From assembly GCA_017483465.1 (NCBI GenBank), contig JAFUWN010000069.1:37303-101302 (forward strand): a stretch of DNA of 64,000 bases. Reading direction: 5' to 3'. The notes under the pieces are model-generated. The model was not told the DNA's origin, searched no databases, and worked only from the letters and a program-made list of their open reading frames with translations. Each line of letters opens with the position of its first letter. The first letter of the stretch is position 1. This document shows positions 45,414 through 54,365 of this stretch, piece by piece. This DNA comes from Oscillospiraceae bacterium (GTDB lineage: Bacteria; Bacillota; Clostridia; Oscillospirales; Ruminococcaceae). A program made the translations under genes and the position numbers.

Positions 45414-45442
45414 TTGCTTTTTTCTGAAAAATATGGTAGAAT
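45414..45442 (+). promoter_or_regulatory. Promoter of the transcobalamin-like/ECF operon
   Basis: TTGCTT (45414-45419), 17-base spacer, TAGAAT (45437-45442). The leader is under 50 bases, so there is no room for a cobalamin riboswitch. Confidence 0.65.
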
Positions 45443-45486
45443 TAAATAAATAAACGCAGATTCACAGGAGGAATTTTTTATTCATC

Positions 45487-47367
45487 ATGAAAAGATTATT
45501 TTCTCTTTTGAGTTCGGTTCTGATTCTGCTCTCAGGGAATTTCAGTTTTATCGTCCATGCCGAAGATGTTTCGGACGAGCTGAACGGTATTATTTCCTAT
45601 CATCTGACACAATCCGGTTCTGATTCCGTTCAGAGCTGGATTGATACGGCTCTGACTGAAAATGCCGGTATCTCCTCAGAATGGTATATCCTCGCACTGA
45701 GTCAGAGCGGAAGCTACAATTTTTCTTCTTATCAGAATGCATTACATGCCTATCTGGACAGCCATGAAATTTATTCTGCTTCTTCCAGACTGAAATATGC
45801 TCTTGTACTCGCTTCGACCGGAGAAGATTCGCCTTATATCACTGAATCACTTGCAAATTCTATTGGTCAGCAGGGCATTATGAGCTGGGTCTATGCTCTG
45901 CATCTGATGAATAACGGCTATACTTGTGAGAATTATTCTATTGACGATGTGATCAGTCAATTATTATCCATGCAGTTGTCAGACGGCGGCTGGGCTGTTA
46001 TGGGAACTGTCGGCGATATTGATGTAACTGCAATGACAATACAGCCTTTAGCTGTATATTATCACAGCAATTCAGAAATTCAGAATGCCTGTGACAGAGG
46101 ACTGCAATTTCTCTCGGAACATCAGCTGGATTACGGAGGCTATCAGAGTTTCGGAACAGAAAATCTTGAAAGCACTGCTCAGGTTGTGACAGCTCTTGCA
46201 TCGCTCGGAACGGATGCTTTCTCTGATGAGAGATTTATCAAAAACGGAAATACACTTTTAGACGGCATGAATGTCTATCGGCTTTCTGACGGAAGCTACA
46301 GTCATACACATGACGGCATTTCTAATCCTACCGCTACGATACAGGCATTTTATACTTTTGTTGCGTATCAGAGATTTCAGAACGGCCAGAATCCTTTATA
46401 TATCCTGGATAAACCCGAAATTCCGGAAATTATCCCCGAACCGGAACCGGATTTCCCTGCCAATGAACCTGCCGTTCCTGAACCGGAACCGGATTTGATT
46501 CCGGAGATTCCCGAAACGACTGTGACAGAGCTTTCTCAGATTCCGGAAACAGAAACTTCTATGACATCCGATTCCGTACAGACTTCGGTATCTTTATCAG
46601 TCTCGGCATCAGTATCAGAAACTTCGGCTGTAATTTTCAGCGATACAGAAAATACAACTGTCTCACAGACGGAAACAAGTATCTCTGCTGTTTCGGATAC
46701 TTCTGTATTTTCCTCTTCGACAGAAACAAGTCTGACTGTCATCACAGAAACTTCCGTTATTTCTCCGGAATCACAGGAGATAAAAAAATCTGAACAGATC
46801 AGCCATCAAAAACTCATCATTCTTGCAGTTCTCTGGAGCATCGGCCTGCTGATTTCTCTGATACTCTGGATTCTGAAAAAAAGAAGTTTCAAGAATTTTA
46901 TCTTTATCGGCATAATCTGTCTGATTGGTTCAGGCATCATTCTGTTTATCCGGATTCAGTCAGCCGAAGAATATTATCATAAAAGTCCGGTTCAGAAAGA
47001 AAATGCCATTGGTACTGTCATAATTACAATCCGCTGTGATACGCTGATTGATAAAGCCGATTCTGAATATATTCCGGAAGATGGCATTATTCTTGATCAA
47101 ACTGAAATTCCTCTCTCTGACGGTGAAACGGTTTATGATATATTAATGCAGTCGGCTCAGGCCTATGGAATCCAGACGGAGCATAACAGTTCTTATTATA
47201 TTTCCGGTATCAATTATCTGTATGAAATGCAGTACGGCGATCTTTCCGGCTGGATGTACCGTGTCAACGGTGAACTTCCTTCGGTGGGCTGTGCAGAATA
47301 TCATCTCAAAGACGGCGATTTCATAGAATGGCTGTACAGCTGTGAAATCGGCAATGACCTGAAATGA
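45487..47367 (+). CDS. Transcobalamin-like surface protein (alpha/alpha repeats + DUF4430)
   Basis: A 626-residue protein: signal peptide (1-25), an alpha/alpha-barrel of terpene-cyclase/prenyltransferase-like repeats (~30-310, with LQLSDGGWAVMG, DYGGYQSFGTENLESTAQVVTAL), a Pro/Glu then Ser/Thr-rich linker (~315-430), two membrane helices (~440-462 and ~467-490) and a C-terminal DUF4430 domain (~515-622, with GWMYRVNGELPSVGCAEYHLKDGD). An alpha/alpha barrel plus a DUF4430-type beta domain is the plan of human intrinsic factor and transcobalamin, which clamp vitamin B12 between them. Both halves would be outside the cell. The next gene is an ECF S component, so corrinoid capture and uptake is the best inference. 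AGGAGG precedes ATG 45487. Confidence 0.8.
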   Translation: MKRLFSLLSSVLILLSGNFSFIVHAEDVSDELNGIISYHLTQSGSDSVQSWIDTALTENAGISSEWYILALSQSGSYNFSSYQNALHAYLDSHEIYSASSRLKYALVLASTGEDSPYITESLANSIGQQGIMSWVYALHLMNNGYTCENYSIDDVISQLLSMQLSDGGWAVMGTVGDIDVTAMTIQPLAVYYHSNSEIQNACDRGLQFLSEHQLDYGGYQSFGTENLESTAQVVTALASLGTDAFSDERFIKNGNTLLDGMNVYRLSDGSYSHTHDGISNPTATIQAFYTFVAYQRFQNGQNPLYILDKPEIPEIIPEPEPDFPANEPAVPEPEPDLIPEIPETTVTELSQIPETETSMTSDSVQTSVSLSVSASVSETSAVIFSDTENTTVSQTETSISAVSDTSVFSSSTETSLTVITETSVISPESQEIKKSEQISHQKLIILAVLWSIGLLISLILWILKKRSFKNFIFIGIICLIGSGIILFIRIQSAEEYYHKSPVQKENAIGTVIITIRCDTLIDKADSEYIPEDGIILDQTEIPLSDGETVYDILMQSAQAYGIQTEHNSSYYISGINYLYEMQYGDLSGWMYRVNGELPSVGCAEYHLKDGDFIEWLYSCEIGNDLK

Positions 47368-47377
47368 AAGGCTTTTT

Positions 47378-48064
47378 ATGATTTATATTCAGAATCCCGT
47401 ATATCGAAATATATTAAAAAAATTGATTCCGTTTCTCTTGTTTCCTTTGCTGGTTTTTATCGGCTCTGTAACACTCAGAGGCGAATACTATCTGCCTGTT
47501 TCCATGACCGGAGCAGTACTGGCTATGATTTTATTTGCCTCCGGATTTGAGAAGAAAAAAACAGGTACTCGCCGGATGGTGATTGTCTCCGTCATGACGG
47601 CTCTGTGTTTTATCGGCAGATTTCTGCCGATTCTGAAGCCTATGATTGCCCTGACAGTGATTACAGCGATGTATCTGGGCTGTGAATCCGGATTCCTGAC
47701 CGGTTCACTGACGGCAGTATTATCCAATTTCTATTTCGGACAGGGGCCATGGACAATCTTTCAAATGCTGACGTGGGGCATGATCGGCTATCTTGCCGGA
47801 ATATTCGCTGAACCTCTGAAAAAAAGCAAGTTTATTTTAATTTCTTATGGTATCATAGCAGGCATTTTCTATTCTTTCTCTATGGATGTCTGGACAGTTC
47901 TCTGGTATGCAAAAGGCTTTGACTGGAATTTATACGGTTCGGCATTGATTACAGCAATTCCGTACACAATTTCTTATGTGATTTCTGATATTGTATTTTT
48001 ATTGTTATTAGCTCCGGTTTTCGGAGAAAAACTGGAACGCATCAGAATCAAATACGGCATATAA
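47378..48064 (+). CDS. ECF transporter S component (probably corrinoid)
   Basis: A 228-residue membrane protein with six helices and the features of energy-coupling-factor substrate-binding subunits (RRMVIVSVMTALCFIGRFLP, KPMIALTVITAMYLG, LSNFYFGQGPWTIFQMLTWG). It follows the transcobalamin-like gene by 10 bases. The shared EcfA/EcfT module is not in the window and would be supplied by another locus. The substrate is inferred from the neighbour. Confidence 0.82.
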   Translation: MIYIQNPVYRNILKKLIPFLLFPLLVFIGSVTLRGEYYLPVSMTGAVLAMILFASGFEKKKTGTRRMVIVSVMTALCFIGRFLPILKPMIALTVITAMYLGCESGFLTGSLTAVLSNFYFGQGPWTIFQMLTWGMIGYLAGIFAEPLKKSKFILISYGIIAGIFYSFSMDVWTVLWYAKGFDWNLYGSALITAIPYTISYVISDIVFLLLLAPVFGEKLERIRIKYGI

Positions 48065-48065
48065 T

Positions 48066-48092
48066 AAAAAGTCCGGCATCACCGGACTTTTT
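48066..48092. terminator. Bidirectional terminator containing the stop of the GGDEF gene
   Basis: AAAAAGTCCGG / CCGGACTTTTT, 5-base loop. The TGA stop of the minus-strand GGDEF gene (48079-48081) lies in the loop. Confidence 0.9.
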
Positions 48093-49950
48093 TATGTTTT
48101 TCCTGTTTCTGTTCATACATAGCGGCATCGGCTTTCTGAATCATCTGGCCGAATTCTGTTTCAGCTGAGAGTTCTCCCGTATAGCCGCCGACACTGGAAG
48201 AAACTTTATATTCCAGGCCGGAATGCTGATTATATTCATCCAGATAATCATGAATTTTCTGAATAATATCAGGCACATGATATTCTCCGGCGATTACAGC
48301 AAGCATTTCATCACCGCCGAACCGGACACACAAGGCATCCAGCGGACAGGCATGTTTCAGGGCTTCGGCAGCTGTCCGGATGGCATTGTCTCCGGCATTG
48401 TGACCGAAACGGTCATTGATTTTCTTCAGTCCGTCCAGATCGGAGAGAATGACTGCCATCGGAGCAGTTTTTCCGTGCAGACTTTCTTTCAGAGCCGCAA
48501 ATTCTTTACTGAAACATAATCTGTTGAGCAGACCTGTCAGAGCATCGTATTTATAAATAAATTCCAGCTGTTTCATCAGATAATGCTGATACTGCCAGTT
48601 CATGAAACCGCCCAGCCCCTGACCGATAATATTTACAAGCTGTGGAATCTTGCAATAATTTGTGAGTTCATAATTATCAAAATAGAAGCACAGATACCCG
48701 AGAGGCACACCTAAAAAGCTGACGGCATCAAAAATCAGCGGAAAGCCTTTCTGCATGATCTGTTCCAGATCCGGAACAATATCTGTCCGGCGGAAGGCTT
48801 TCTGCTGAAAGCCCAGTGCACCGGCATGGAAAAACAGGAACATGTCTTCATCAAACGGCTGTTCCGGAGGATTCTCGAAATAATTCACAGAAGAATCTAT
48901 ACACCAGTGATTGACGATCAGGGCAGTATCCTGAATCTGATCACAGAACAGACAATAGCCGGCGGCTTCCGGAGTGGCACAGCCCTGCATTTTTTCAGCA
49001 ATTGTATACAGTACCTGTGTATCGTCCTGATAGCGATAGAATTTATCATTGAAATTAAAATTCTGTCTGTTTCCTTCGGGTGTTCCGCAGCCGCAGGAGT
49101 CATTCAGCAGAAGAACCGGTTCTGCATAATTTCTTTTCAGCGTTTTCTTATCTGCAAGACAGGCCATCACGGTCTGATAAATACTTTCTGTCAGGCCGCT
49201 GCTGACGCATTTGGCAGAAGTAATAGTCGGCACAGAAAAATAGATTTCATCAATGCCGTCAAATCCTGTTACAATCACCTGCTCCGGAACAGAAATTCCA
49301 TGATTCCGGAATACAGAAGCGACATTGATTGCCATAATATCATTGGCACAGATGACAGCATCGGGCAGTTTTTCTCTATGCAGCAGCTTTTCTGCGGATT
49401 CAGCGGCAGGCTGTGCCCAGAAAAAACCGTAACTGACCATAGAGACTTCATCAAACTCTATCCCATATTCAGCAATTACTTTTTTAAATACTTCCATTCT
49501 TTCATCAGAAAACGGATTGCCTTTGATTCCGGCCATAAAATGGGGATTCCGGACATGATGTACTTCCATCACATGCCAGACAATTGCTTCAAAGCCGGAG
49601 CGATAGTCAAAACATACAGAAGAACAGTCCGGATACTCGGCATCCACGGTAATCACAGGCACCTGACTGGCATGAGCCTGTGAAATGACCTGCTGTGAAA
49701 TGGTCCGGCTTTTGATTTTCTCATCCATCAGAATCACAGCATCTGCTTTCTGATAATCAATCAGATCAAACACAGAAGATTCTGCATGAAGATTATCTTC
49801 ATCCCAATACAGATCTGTACTGATATGATAAATCCAAAGGCTGATTTTTTCTTTTCTGAATTTTTCATTCAGCTGCATGACAAATTTTTGATGTTCCGGA
49901 TCAAATAACCGGGACATACACAGAACAACAATTTTTTGACCATTCAGCAT
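48079..49950 (-). CDS. Cytosolic diguanylate cyclase with LacI-type sugar-binding sensor
   Basis: A 623-residue soluble protein. Residues ~5-290 are a periplasmic-binding-protein/LacI-type ligand domain (GQKIVVLCMSRLFDPEH, ADAVILMDEK, DAVICANDIMAINVASVFRNHGI, VTGFDGIDE) but with no DNA-binding helix-turn-helix. Residues ~300-455 are a linker/GAF-like region with several Cys. Residues ~460-620 are a GGDEF domain with intact FGGDEM. It should make c-di-GMP in response to an imported small molecule, likely a sugar. I chose ATG 49950 after AAGGGGGAAA; a longer frame lacks a binding site and overlaps the promoter. It has its own consensus promoter just after the solute-binding gene. Confidence 0.88.
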   Translation of the reverse strand: MLNGQKIVVLCMSRLFDPEHQKFVMQLNEKFRKEKISLWIYHISTDLYWDEDNLHAESSVFDLIDYQKADAVILMDEKIKSRTISQQVISQAHASQVPVITVDAEYPDCSSVCFDYRSGFEAIVWHVMEVHHVRNPHFMAGIKGNPFSDERMEVFKKVIAEYGIEFDEVSMVSYGFFWAQPAAESAEKLLHREKLPDAVICANDIMAINVASVFRNHGISVPEQVIVTGFDGIDEIYFSVPTITSAKCVSSGLTESIYQTVMACLADKKTLKRNYAEPVLLLNDSCGCGTPEGNRQNFNFNDKFYRYQDDTQVLYTIAEKMQGCATPEAAGYCLFCDQIQDTALIVNHWCIDSSVNYFENPPEQPFDEDMFLFFHAGALGFQQKAFRRTDIVPDLEQIMQKGFPLIFDAVSFLGVPLGYLCFYFDNYELTNYCKIPQLVNIIGQGLGGFMNWQYQHYLMKQLEFIYKYDALTGLLNRLCFSKEFAALKESLHGKTAPMAVILSDLDGLKKINDRFGHNAGDNAIRTAAEALKHACPLDALCVRFGGDEMLAVIAGEYHVPDIIQKIHDYLDEYNQHSGLEYKVSSSVGGYTGELSAETEFGQMIQKADAAMYEQKQEKHKKVR

Positions 49951-50020
49951 TCCGTTTCCCCCTTGTCGGACTGACAGAATCAGATTCCGGAAAATTCCGT
50001 ATAGATTTACACTATTGTCT

Positions 50021-50049
50021 ATTATAACATATTTTACCCTTTTTGTCAA
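50021..50049 (-). promoter_or_regulatory. Consensus promoter of the LacI-fold GGDEF gene
   Basis: Minus strand TTGACA (50044-50049), 17-base spacer, TATAAT (50021-50026). Confidence 0.9.
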
Positions 50050-50076
50050 ATCTATTTTGTGTTTTATTTTTCTGTT

Positions 50077-51318
50077 TTACTGATTGGTATTGACTGGAAT
50101 AATAATCTTTCCGACCATTTTATCAAGCAGTTTCTGTAAATCTTCATTTCCGGGGTTGCCTTCTGCAATGGTAGTTCCGAACTGACTGGAAGCATCCCAG
50201 AACGGATCAGCCACATGCTGAATGTAGGCATACGGTGCTTGTTCTGCTGTCGCTGCCACTGCCGGAGAAGCCTTGACTTCTTCGGAACCGGCCGCCCGCA
50301 AATTGGCCGGACACTGACCGATCGTTTCAAAGCATTTGAGCTGTGTTTCTTCATTGGAGAGATATTCTGCCAGCCGCATTGCCCAGACAGGATTTTCAGA
50401 ATAAGCATTGACACCTACAATACGATACCCGGTAAAGCTTGCCATCTGAACTTGTTCGCCGTCGAGCGTATAAGTCGGCAGTTTGGCAGCAGCATAATTA
50501 TCTCCCCATGCCTGAGCGAGTTCTTCAGCGTGCCACTGACCGCTGACACCGGCAATGACATCATCGTTAGAGGCATATTCTACAAAATCGCCGTTCGGCA
50601 GATTCAGAAAGCCGTCATTGCCTGTGATATTCAGCATAGCCTGTGTGACGGCAACCCCGGTATGTTCTGTGTTAGTGGCATTCCAGTTGCAGAGATTAGC
50701 GGCTTTGTCCTCCTGATAATCCAGATTCAGCCCTGCACCCTTGAAGAAAGAAAACAGATACCAGCCGCTGCTGAAATCCATTGTGAATTTTTTACCGTTC
50801 TGAGCGGCAACAGATAATATATTATCCAGGGAAGAAATATCATCTTCTGAAAGATAGGCTTTATTATAATACAGAAAATAGCCGTTTCCGGAAGAAAGCG
50901 GATAGCCGTACAATTTCCCGTCACGCATGACTGTCTGAGCGGCTGTGGAAGTTTCTCCGCCGACGGAAGAAATTACATTTTCCTGATTTTCTGTAATTTC
51001 CAGAAGTGTTCCGCTTCTGTAAAGTTCATCTACCTGATCATTGGCAATATTGAAAATATCCGATGCCTTGCGGGGAGCTTTGACAATATCGTCTTCTTCC
51101 TGATTCTTGATAGTATAATTCAGATTGACTTTATCTGCATACAATTGCTGAAATTTTGTAATCTGCTCAACAAGGACATCTTCCGGAGCAATATCGCTTG
51201 CAATTGTCAGATGAATATTCTGAAATTTCTCTTCCGGTTCCTTCTGGCTCTGCGAACAGCCGACGGTCATCGAAGCAAACAAAGTGACTGCCAGCATCGT
51301 ACTTACATATTTTTTCAT
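50077..51318 (-). CDS. Extracellular solute-binding lipoprotein (sugar type)
   Basis: A 413-residue lipoprotein (lipobox TVGC, Cys21) of the ABC family-1 binding-protein type: IHLTIASDIAPED, SDIFNIANDQVDELYRSG, GKLYGYPLSSGNGYFLYYNK and GVSGQWHAEELAQAWGDN fit maltose-type proteins. It is not closely similar to the two paralogues at 9667 and 60344. No permease gene is nearby; the next gene encodes a sugar-sensor-type diguanylate cyclase. ATG 51318 follows GGAGG. The leader is about 200 bases long. Confidence 0.87.
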   Translation of the reverse strand: MKKYVSTMLAVTLFASMTVGCSQSQKEPEEKFQNIHLTIASDIAPEDVLVEQITKFQQLYADKVNLNYTIKNQEEDDIVKAPRKASDIFNIANDQVDELYRSGTLLEITENQENVISSVGGETSTAAQTVMRDGKLYGYPLSSGNGYFLYYNKAYLSEDDISSLDNILSVAAQNGKKFTMDFSSGWYLFSFFKGAGLNLDYQEDKAANLCNWNATNTEHTGVAVTQAMLNITGNDGFLNLPNGDFVEYASNDDVIAGVSGQWHAEELAQAWGDNYAAAKLPTYTLDGEQVQMASFTGYRIVGVNAYSENPVWAMRLAEYLSNEETQLKCFETIGQCPANLRAAGSEEVKASPAVAATAEQAPYAYIQHVADPFWDASSQFGTTIAEGNPGNEDLQKLLDKMVGKIIIPVNTNQ

Positions 51319-51562
51319 AACATTTCCTCCCATAATCTGATTTTGTAAATTTTTTGTGAATTTCAGAAACAGAAGAAATTTATCTTTCTGCTTCTGCCGT
51401 CTCTGAACTGCGGATAAATTTTCTGTGAAAAATCTATGAATTCCGGAAACTGTTCTTATTTTCCCGGAGTATAATTTTTTCTGGTTCTGCGTACTTTTCT
51501 GTAATGTCTGGTCAAAATCAGGTCTCTGTCATTATTATAGCATAAAACACAGATTTTTGCAA
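51319..51562 (-). promoter_or_regulatory. Promoter and long leader of the 50077 solute-binding gene
   Basis: Minus strand TTGCAA (51557-51562), 17-base spacer, TATAAT (51534-51539). About 210 bases of leader follow before the start codon. I see no known riboswitch or terminator in it, only A/T-rich sequence with short inverted repeats. Confidence 0.72.
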
Positions 51563-51583
51563 GTCTGCCGGAATGCATAAAAC

Positions 51584-51612
51584 AATCCGCAGCAGGAAAC
51601 TGCGGATTGCTT
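51584..51612 (-). terminator. Terminator after AIM24 gene
   Basis: AATCCGCAG / CTGCGGATT stem on the minus strand followed by GTTTTATG; it ends the XRE-to-AIM24 operon. Confidence 0.75.
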
Positions 51613-51618
51613 TTCAGA

Positions 51619-52410
51619 TTATCTTAAATTATTATACAAATTACTCATGTCATTGATTGTCTGTCTGGCACTGATCGAACTCTGTGAAGAAGGTCTGCTG
51701 CCGCTTCTTCTGCCGTCCATAGAAACATCCACACCGGAAGTACGTTCCATAGGCTGAATCAGAACAATCGCCGGATTGTTTTCTTTCCACTCGAACATAT
51801 AAGATTCACCGGAAGCCTGTCCGATCAGATTTCGCCAGGACAAGTCTGTCCGGACTTCCGGATCACCGCCGATCCAGCAGACAACGGCATCCGGGTCAGC
51901 CTCGATTGTAGTACGATTCTGGGAATTGCTGAGAACCAGCGGATTGCCGTCCACCAGAATTGCCACATAAGCTTCCGGCCCTTCTCCGGTCAGCGTGGAA
52001 GTCGCAAGACCTTTCTGGGAAATGACACCCTGAGCCATAAATCTGACACCATATTTGCAGTCATGGGTAAATGCCAGAATGTTTTCGCTTTCGACAGAAA
52101 TTCTCTCTCCGTTCTGAAGATGATAGACAACTACATGCTGCTGATTATTCGCATAGTATGTCACAGAATCGCCGTCAAACTCCACTTTCATCAGCGGAAG
52201 ATTTTCGCCTGTGAAGCGTCTGCCGATCTGGTTCAGAAGTGCCTGACCGAAATTTTGTTCAGGGCCGAGCATAACTTTTGTAAATTTATAATTTTTGGGG
52301 CCATAGCATTCACCTGCGATAAATGCACCCATTTTCGAGAAAATATAATCTCTGCTGCCCTGACAGGTAATTTTCAGGGTCAGTTCGTTGAGTGTTTCAA
52401 ATGTAATCAT
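51619..52410 (-). CDS. AIM24 family protein
   Basis: A 263-residue protein of the AIM24/TIGR00266 family: a beta-rich, tryptophan-attenuator-like fold with KMGAFIAGECYGP, LPLMKVEFDGDSVTYYA and VCWIGGDPEVRTDLS. Residues ~225-263 are a Ser/Arg-rich tail. The molecular function of this family is not established, but bacterial members are often encoded next to TerD-type stress proteins, as here. ATG 52410 follows AAAGGAGA at a long spacing (12 bases); 25 bases after terD. Confidence 0.82.
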   Translation of the reverse strand: MITFETLNELTLKITCQGSRDYIFSKMGAFIAGECYGPKNYKFTKVMLGPEQNFGQALLNQIGRRFTGENLPLMKVEFDGDSVTYYANNQQHVVVYHLQNGERISVESENILAFTHDCKYGVRFMAQGVISQKGLATSTLTGEGPEAYVAILVDGNPLVLSNSQNRTTIEADPDAVVCWIGGDPEVRTDLSWRNLIGQASGESYMFEWKENNPAIVLIQPMERTSGVDVSMDGRRSGSRPSSQSSISARQTINDMSNLYNNLR

Positions 52411-52435
52411 ATAAAAATCTGTCTCCTTTCTGGAA

Positions 52436-53281
52436 TCATCCTGCTTCGATGCCGTACATGGCACAGAATCCGGCTAAATCCCTTGCAACGCCTGAACCGA
52501 CTGCATTGAATTTCCATGCTCCTTTATAGCGATACAATTCACCGACTACAAGAGCCGTCACACCGGCAGTACAGTCTGTCAGTTCGATTCTTGCCAGTTC
52601 GGTATTTTTCATCTGATCGAAAATTCTTGCCGAGACATTCTGCACCATGCCGAAGTGCAGTCTCTGCTGAATGGCTTCATAAATTGTCACAGCAAACGTG
52701 ACTTTCTGAATCTGCGGGCTGATCTGATTTAAATTAATCAGCACAGAAGCCCCTTTTCCGGTATTGCCGGAATAGCGGATACTGTTATCCGGGCTGGACG
52801 GCTGTCCGTAAAATACGAACCAATCTTCACCGGGGACTTTCTCGTTATCGGCAAGAAGAAAGGCCGAGGCATCCAGATCACATTGCGGATTGATCACCTG
52901 CCAGTCAAGGACAAGTTTCAGATTCTGCGGAACAGCACCGATTTTATCTGCAACAGTGAATTTCTGTCCTCTGCGGAGCAGCGTACTGGTTGCCGGAAGC
53001 GGAGGCAGAACCGGAGCCGCATTCTGACTGACAGGTCTTTGTACAGGCGTTGCAGAGCGGGCTGCTGCCGGCTGCGGAACGGGTCTTTGCTGTACATTCT
53101 GCTGTACTGCCGGACGGACAGAAGAACCTGTATGAGAATTATTATTTTGCCGGGGATTCTGTGTTCTGGTTCCTGCCTGGCTGATATTGGCTGATGTAAA
53201 TGCCGGTTTGATTATTTCCCGTCCAATGATGGTATTTTTATCCATCGCACCGGTAATTTTCATTGGAATATCTAATCCCAT
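52436..53281 (-). CDS. TerD family calcium-binding stress protein with extended linker
   Basis: A 281-residue protein: a short N-terminal segment, a long Gln/Pro/Asn/Arg-rich linker (~30-95) and a C-terminal TerD domain (~100-280) with the calcium motif CDLDASAFLL, FVFYGQPSSPDNSIRY and a typical VTFAVTIYEA core. TerD proteins act in tellurite, phage and stress responses, probably as calcium-dependent scaffolds at membranes. ATG 53281 follows GGAGAGG and overlaps the MazF-like gene by 44 bases. Confidence 0.88.
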   Translation of the reverse strand: MGLDIPMKITGAMDKNTIIGREIIKPAFTSANISQAGTRTQNPRQNNNSHTGSSVRPAVQQNVQQRPVPQPAAARSATPVQRPVSQNAAPVLPPLPATSTLLRRGQKFTVADKIGAVPQNLKLVLDWQVINPQCDLDASAFLLADNEKVPGEDWFVFYGQPSSPDNSIRYSGNTGKGASVLINLNQISPQIQKVTFAVTIYEAIQQRLHFGMVQNVSARIFDQMKNTELARIELTDCTAGVTALVVGELYRYKGAWKFNAVGSGVARDLAGFCAMYGIEAG

Positions 53282-53750
53282 GCCGCCTCTCCTTTTTTTG
53301 ATTTCTTGTATTTTCATTATGTACTGACGATTTTCTGGAAGTCCTCAGCTCTTTCAGGCCGAACTGTTCCATAAAATTAGCTTCTACTTCCCGAAGTGTC
53401 GGAAGATCAATTTTTTCAATGCCCCGTTCCGTAAGAATCCAGGATTTGTCAATAGGAATAATCTGTTCTGCAAGAATATACTGATCACGATGCCGGACAT
53501 GCAGTTTCATATGTTTTCTTTTACGGGAACAAGGAATAATATAAATCAGATCTGAAAACAGATTATTGACATCATTTGAAAAAATCAGTCCTCTGCGGAC
53601 ACCTGCCTGAATATGTGTATTTCCTTTCCATTCGTCCGGAATCTGTACCCAGACGATATTTCCCCGCCGGTAAGGGAAATTTTCATCTGCAAACATTTCC
53701 GCAATTTCCTGTGCGTATCTGGATTTTACCTGTGAAGATATTTTATTCAT
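53238..53750 (-). CDS. MazF/PemK-like RNase toxin family protein
   Basis: A 170-residue protein with a PemK/MazF-type SH3-like barrel: RRGNIVWVQIPDEW (first strand), AGVRRGLIFSNDVNN (catalytic Arg loop), DLIYIIPCSRKRKHMKLHV (the S/T position) and ILAEQIIPIDKSWI, then a family-like end KIDLPTLREVEANFMEQFGL and a basic tail. It is longer than usual MazF toxins (~115 aa). Such enzymes cut RNA, leaving 2',3'-cyclic phosphate and 5'-OH ends. There is no classical MazE; the XRE and ImmA-like genes upstream may replace it. ATG 53750 follows a GGAG-type site. Confidence 0.82.
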   Translation of the reverse strand: MNKISSQVKSRYAQEIAEMFADENFPYRRGNIVWVQIPDEWKGNTHIQAGVRRGLIFSNDVNNLFSDLIYIIPCSRKRKHMKLHVRHRDQYILAEQIIPIDKSWILTERGIEKIDLPTLREVEANFMEQFGLKELRTSRKSSVHNENTRNQKKERRHGIRYSNENYRCDG

Positions 53751-53784
53751 ATCATGACTCCTTTCTGTATCTCTGTATCACAAT

Positions 53785-54342
53785 TTATTTTCTGTTCTGA
53801 CGGATAAACGGAAGAAACTGCAAATAAACCCGCCGTTCCAGAGGATGAGAAAGAAATTTTTCTCTTTCATATAAAAGCTTCATCCGCTCGGCACGGAAGC
53901 GGGCTGCCTCCGGTGAAATTTTACATAACTCTGAAATTTCCTCAGCTGTACGGATTTTCATTCCCCACAGCACACAGGCAGGAGCAAGCATATCAATTGC
54001 AAACTTATCTGCGGCCTGTTCCTCTGCCGGGCGGCAGTCATCCTCACTGCGGGAAAACGGAATTTCTCCCAGATGTCCGAGCAGGAAATGTCCCAGTTCA
54101 TGCATGGCAGTAAACCTCTGCCGCAAGGGCGGTTCCTCTCTGTTGATCAGAATCAGTGTTTTTTCTTCCTCATGGAAGATCATACCGGATTTTCTGCCGA
54201 TTTCTTCAGAAGTCTGGTATTTGCAGCCAATGTGATAATATCTTACGATTGGTGAAATTCTGATTGGCAAAGAGCTGATCTGACAGTCAAGCAGACAATT
54301 TCATGAAGCATTCCTGGCCTGTTTATAAATTCCATAATCCAT
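53785..54342 (-). pseudogene. ImmA/IrrE-like metallopeptidase, in-frame TGA near the N-terminus
   Basis: The frame from ATG 54342 encodes 185 codons with one TGA at codon 14 (54301-54303). The peptide before it, DYGIYKQARNAS, is the usual start of ImmA-like proteins, in which Trp normally follows; TGG to TGA is the simplest change. After the stop the family continues: zinc motif HELGH, EEQAADKFAIDMLAP. A shorter product could begin at TTG 54270. ImmA proteases cleave XRE-type repressors, and the XRE gene is directly upstream. Either the gene is broken, or translation restarts at the TTG, or this is a sequence error. Confidence 0.75.
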
Positions 54343-54365
54343 AGAACAATCTTTCTGTTATATTT

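Noticed and set aside
51319-51530. Riboswitch in the long leader of the 50077 gene
   Set aside because: No conserved riboswitch motif or terminator/antiterminator pair could be recognised.
39804-54303. UGA reassigned to an amino acid
   Set aside because: valS, folC, the DUF368 gene and many others end in TGA at the expected place, and the two internal TGAs replace different residue types.
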